Positions 14,514 through 15,917 of a DNA stretch of 15,917 bases are shown here, one piece after another. Numbering within the stretch: position 1 is the first letter of the stretch; each line of letters starts with the position of its first letter. This stretch comes from JBFHNV01 sp965365655. GTDB taxonomy: Bacteria > Pseudomonadota > Gammaproteobacteria > HK1. The DNA is taken from contig CBDUCN010000096.1 of NCBI GenBank assembly GCA_965365655.1, positions 1 through 15,917 of the forward strand. Reading direction: 5' to 3'. The notes beneath the pieces are model-generated. The model had not been told where the DNA came from. It was given only the letters and a program-made list of their open reading frames with translations, and searched no databases. The translations under genes were made by a program, and so were the position numbers.

Positions 14514-15399
14514 GCGTCCTCGCTACCTCATCTTCCTGCTGCAACTCGCTGTTTCATGGCCACTTTCGGTGGCCGCGGACAGCGCAGACGACTTCATCCC
14601 GCTGCGCGAGGCCTTCGATCCGGGCCTGCAGCAGCGCCTGGACCGGGTGCTCACGCGCCTCGGCCTGGAGCGCCCGGCGCGTGATGGACGCCTCGCGGTC
14701 GCGCTGGCCGACATCAGCGACCCTGCCGACCCGCGCCTCGCGTCGGTCAACGGCGACGAGATGCTGTACGCGGCGAGCCTGCCGAAGATCGCGATCCTGC
14801 TCGGCGCGTTCGTCGAGGTCGAGCGCGGCCATCTCACTCTGGACACCCCGACGCGCGAGTCGCTCACGCAGATGGTGCGCGTGTCCTCGAACGTCGAGGC
14901 CACGCGCATGCTCAACCGCGTGGGCAAGCGCAACCTGATCGACATCCTGCGCTCGAACCGCTATCGCTTCTACGACCCCGCCACCAACGGCGGCCTGTGG
15001 GTCGGCAAGGAATACGGCAAGTCGGCCGCGTACCGCCGCGACCCGCTGCACAATATTTCACACGGCGCGACGGCTCTGCAAACGGCGCGCTTCTATTACC
15101 TGCTCGAGAGCGGGCGGCTGCTGGACGCGCGCCTGTCCGGCGAGATGAAGCGCATGCTGGGCAACCCCGGCATCAAGCACAAGTTCGTCAAGGGGCTCGC
15201 CGCGTATCCCGGGGTGAAGGTTTTCCGCAAGTCCGGCAGCTGGCGCCGGTGGCACGCCGACAGCGCGATCGTCGAGGACGGCGATCGCAAGTACATCCTG
15301 GTCGCGCTGGCCGAGGACCCGCAGGGCGGACGCTGGCTGGAAGATCTCGCGCGCGCCGTGCATCCGCTGGTCGCCGCGCGTCGCGTCGCGTCGCGCTGA
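14512..15399 (+). CDS. Secreted class A beta-lactamase-like serine hydrolase
   Basis: This 295-residue protein is made with a Sec signal peptide (MRPRYLIFLLQLAVSWPLSV, cleavage probably after about residue 21-23) and acts in the periplasm. It has the three motifs of the penicillin-recognising serine hydrolase fold: SLPK with nucleophile S89 and K92, SSN (125-127) and KSG (240-242). I cannot find the omega-loop ExxxN that class A beta-lactamases use for deacylation; that region reads TNGGLWVGKEYGK. It may therefore be a peptidase, esterase or penicillin-binding homologue rather than a resistance enzyme. The ATG at 14512 is chosen because it begins the signal peptide; the open frame upstream lies opposite the NTT gene. 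A strong hairpin follows the stop. Confidence 0.82.
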   Translation: MRPRYLIFLLQLAVSWPLSVAADSADDFIPLREAFDPGLQQRLDRVLTRLGLERPARDGRLAVALADISDPADPRLASVNGDEMLYAASLPKIAILLGAFVEVERGHLTLDTPTRESLTQMVRVSSNVEATRMLNRVGKRNLIDILRSNRYRFYDPATNGGLWVGKEYGKSAAYRRDPLHNISHGATALQTARFYYLLESGRLLDARLSGEMKRMLGNPGIKHKFVKGLAAYPGVKVFRKSGSWRRWHADSAIVEDGDRKYILVALAEDPQGGRWLEDLARAVHPLVAARRVASR

Positions 15400-15410
15400 G
15401 CCGGAGCGCA

Positions 15411-15445
15411 GCGGCGTCGCCGGCCCCGGCACCCGCCGGCGCCGC
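15411..15445 (+). terminator. GC hairpin after the serine hydrolase gene
   Basis: Eleven base pairs (GCGGCG plus CCGGC against GCCGGCGCCGC) form with a three-base bulge and a ten-base loop, beginning 12 bases after the stop codon. No T-run follows, so it may stabilise the mRNA end rather than terminate intrinsically. The rest of the gap (15446-15553) shows only a weak promoter-like pair (CTGACG, 18 bases, CATCTT at 15526-15531) ahead of the SulP gene. Confidence 0.35.
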
Positions 15446-15553
15446 GAAGCATCCCATCGTCGAAGAGCGCGCCCTGCACGCAGCGCTGGCGGCGCGGCTC
15501 GCTGACGGTCCCCGCCCGACCATCGCATCTTCGCACCGGAGCACGATCCGGCC

Positions 15554-15917
15554 GTGAGCGCGCCGCGTGCGGGGCGCACTGTCCGCCGCTGGCTGCCGTG
15601 CCTGGAGTGGGGCGCGCGCTACGGGCGAGCGCAGGCGCTGGACGACGGCATCGCGGCGCTGATCGTCACGATCATGCTCATCCCGCAGTCGCTGGCCTAC
15701 GCGCTGCTGGCCGGGCTGCCTGCACAGGTGGGGCTGTACGCGTCCATCGCGCCGCTGGTGCTGTACGGCGTGTTCGGCACCAGCCGGGTGCTCGCGGTGG
15801 GGCCGGTGGCGGTGGTGTCGCTGATGACCGCGGCGGCGGTGGGCGAGGTGGCGGCGCCCGGCACGCCGGAGTACGTCGCGGCGGCGCTCGCGCTGGCGCT
15901 GCTGTCCGGCCTGATGC
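15554..15917 (+). CDS. SulP family anion permease (3' end beyond window)
   Basis: The first 121 residues of a SulP/SLC26-type transporter are present; the gene runs off the end of the window. These inner-membrane proteins move sulfate, bicarbonate or dicarboxylates. The N-terminal pattern is characteristic: a short basic leader, WLPCLEWG, then the first helices IVTIMLIPQSLAYALLAGLPAQVGLYAS and the second signature GTSRVLAVGPVAVVSLM. The start is a GTG at 15554, matching where family members begin; no in-frame ATG lies between it and the conserved region, and the Shine-Dalgarno (CGGAGC, about 11 bases ahead) is weak. Whether it has the usual C-terminal STAS domain or a fused carbonic anhydrase cannot be seen. 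Confidence 0.85.
   Translation, partial: MSAPRAGRTVRRWLPCLEWGARYGRAQALDDGIAALIVTIMLIPQSLAYALLAGLPAQVGLYASIAPLVLYGVFGTSRVLAVGPVAVVSLMTAAAVGEVAAPGTPEYVAAALALALLSGLM

Noticed and set aside
15400..15553. A small gene between the serine hydrolase and the SulP gene
   Set aside because: No start with a Shine-Dalgarno and no protein-like translation; the region holds a hairpin and a weak promoter-like pair.

Overview
The window is a compact, very GC-rich (roughly 70% or more by eye) stretch of bacterial chromosome. Gene content points to a proteobacterium, probably beta- or gammaproteobacterial: a DUF1840 protein (a mainly betaproteobacterial family), an outer-membrane-type DUF4136 lipoprotein, a TrkH/TrkA potassium system and a 'virulence factor' (PF13769-like) protein. 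I support fifteen protein genes, the last cut by the window end. I see no rRNA, tRNA, CRISPR array, transposase or prophage. No gap without a gene exceeds 300 bases; the largest is 209 bases (1170-1378). Very long open frames occur opposite and out of frame with the real genes, as expected at this GC content, and are left out.

Layout. At 18-1169 (minus) is an MFS exporter, divergent from a small DUF1840 gene (1379-1687, plus). From 8671 down to 1739 seven genes run on the minus strand: an ETF-beta-lysine-methyltransferase-like protein, a ferredoxin-reductase-like flavoprotein, a short MetF-like protein, TrkH, TrkA, a formate/nitrite-transporter-family channel and a tyrosine-rich lipoprotein. 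Divergent from this run is a plus-strand group (8785-10083): the PF13769-like protein, a stand-alone protein resembling the activation domain of B12-dependent methionine synthase, and an unrecognised 74-residue protein. Then, on the minus strand from 14513 to 10099, come two adjacent ATP/ADP-translocase-like (NTT) transporters, the second with a HEAT-like C-terminal half, and an isocitrate lyase/PEP mutase family enzyme. A class A beta-lactamase-like serine hydrolase (14512-15399) and the start of a SulP anion transporter (15554 to the end) lie on the plus strand.

How the genes may work together. The most suggestive part is 5507-10083. A divergent promoter region with an 11-bp tandem repeat separates genes that all point to folate, corrinoid and flavin one-carbon chemistry: MetF-like protein, reductive-activation protein, NAD(P)H-dependent flavoprotein reductase, an enzyme resembling those that methylate the electron-transfer flavoprotein, and the PF13769-like protein. 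The corrinoid protein and methyltransferase such a system needs are not in the window. This is an inference from homology and gene order. The TrkH-TrkA-FNT block is a plausible ion-homeostasis operon. The NTT pair is notable because the family is best known from intracellular parasites and plastids, while nothing else here suggests such a lifestyle.
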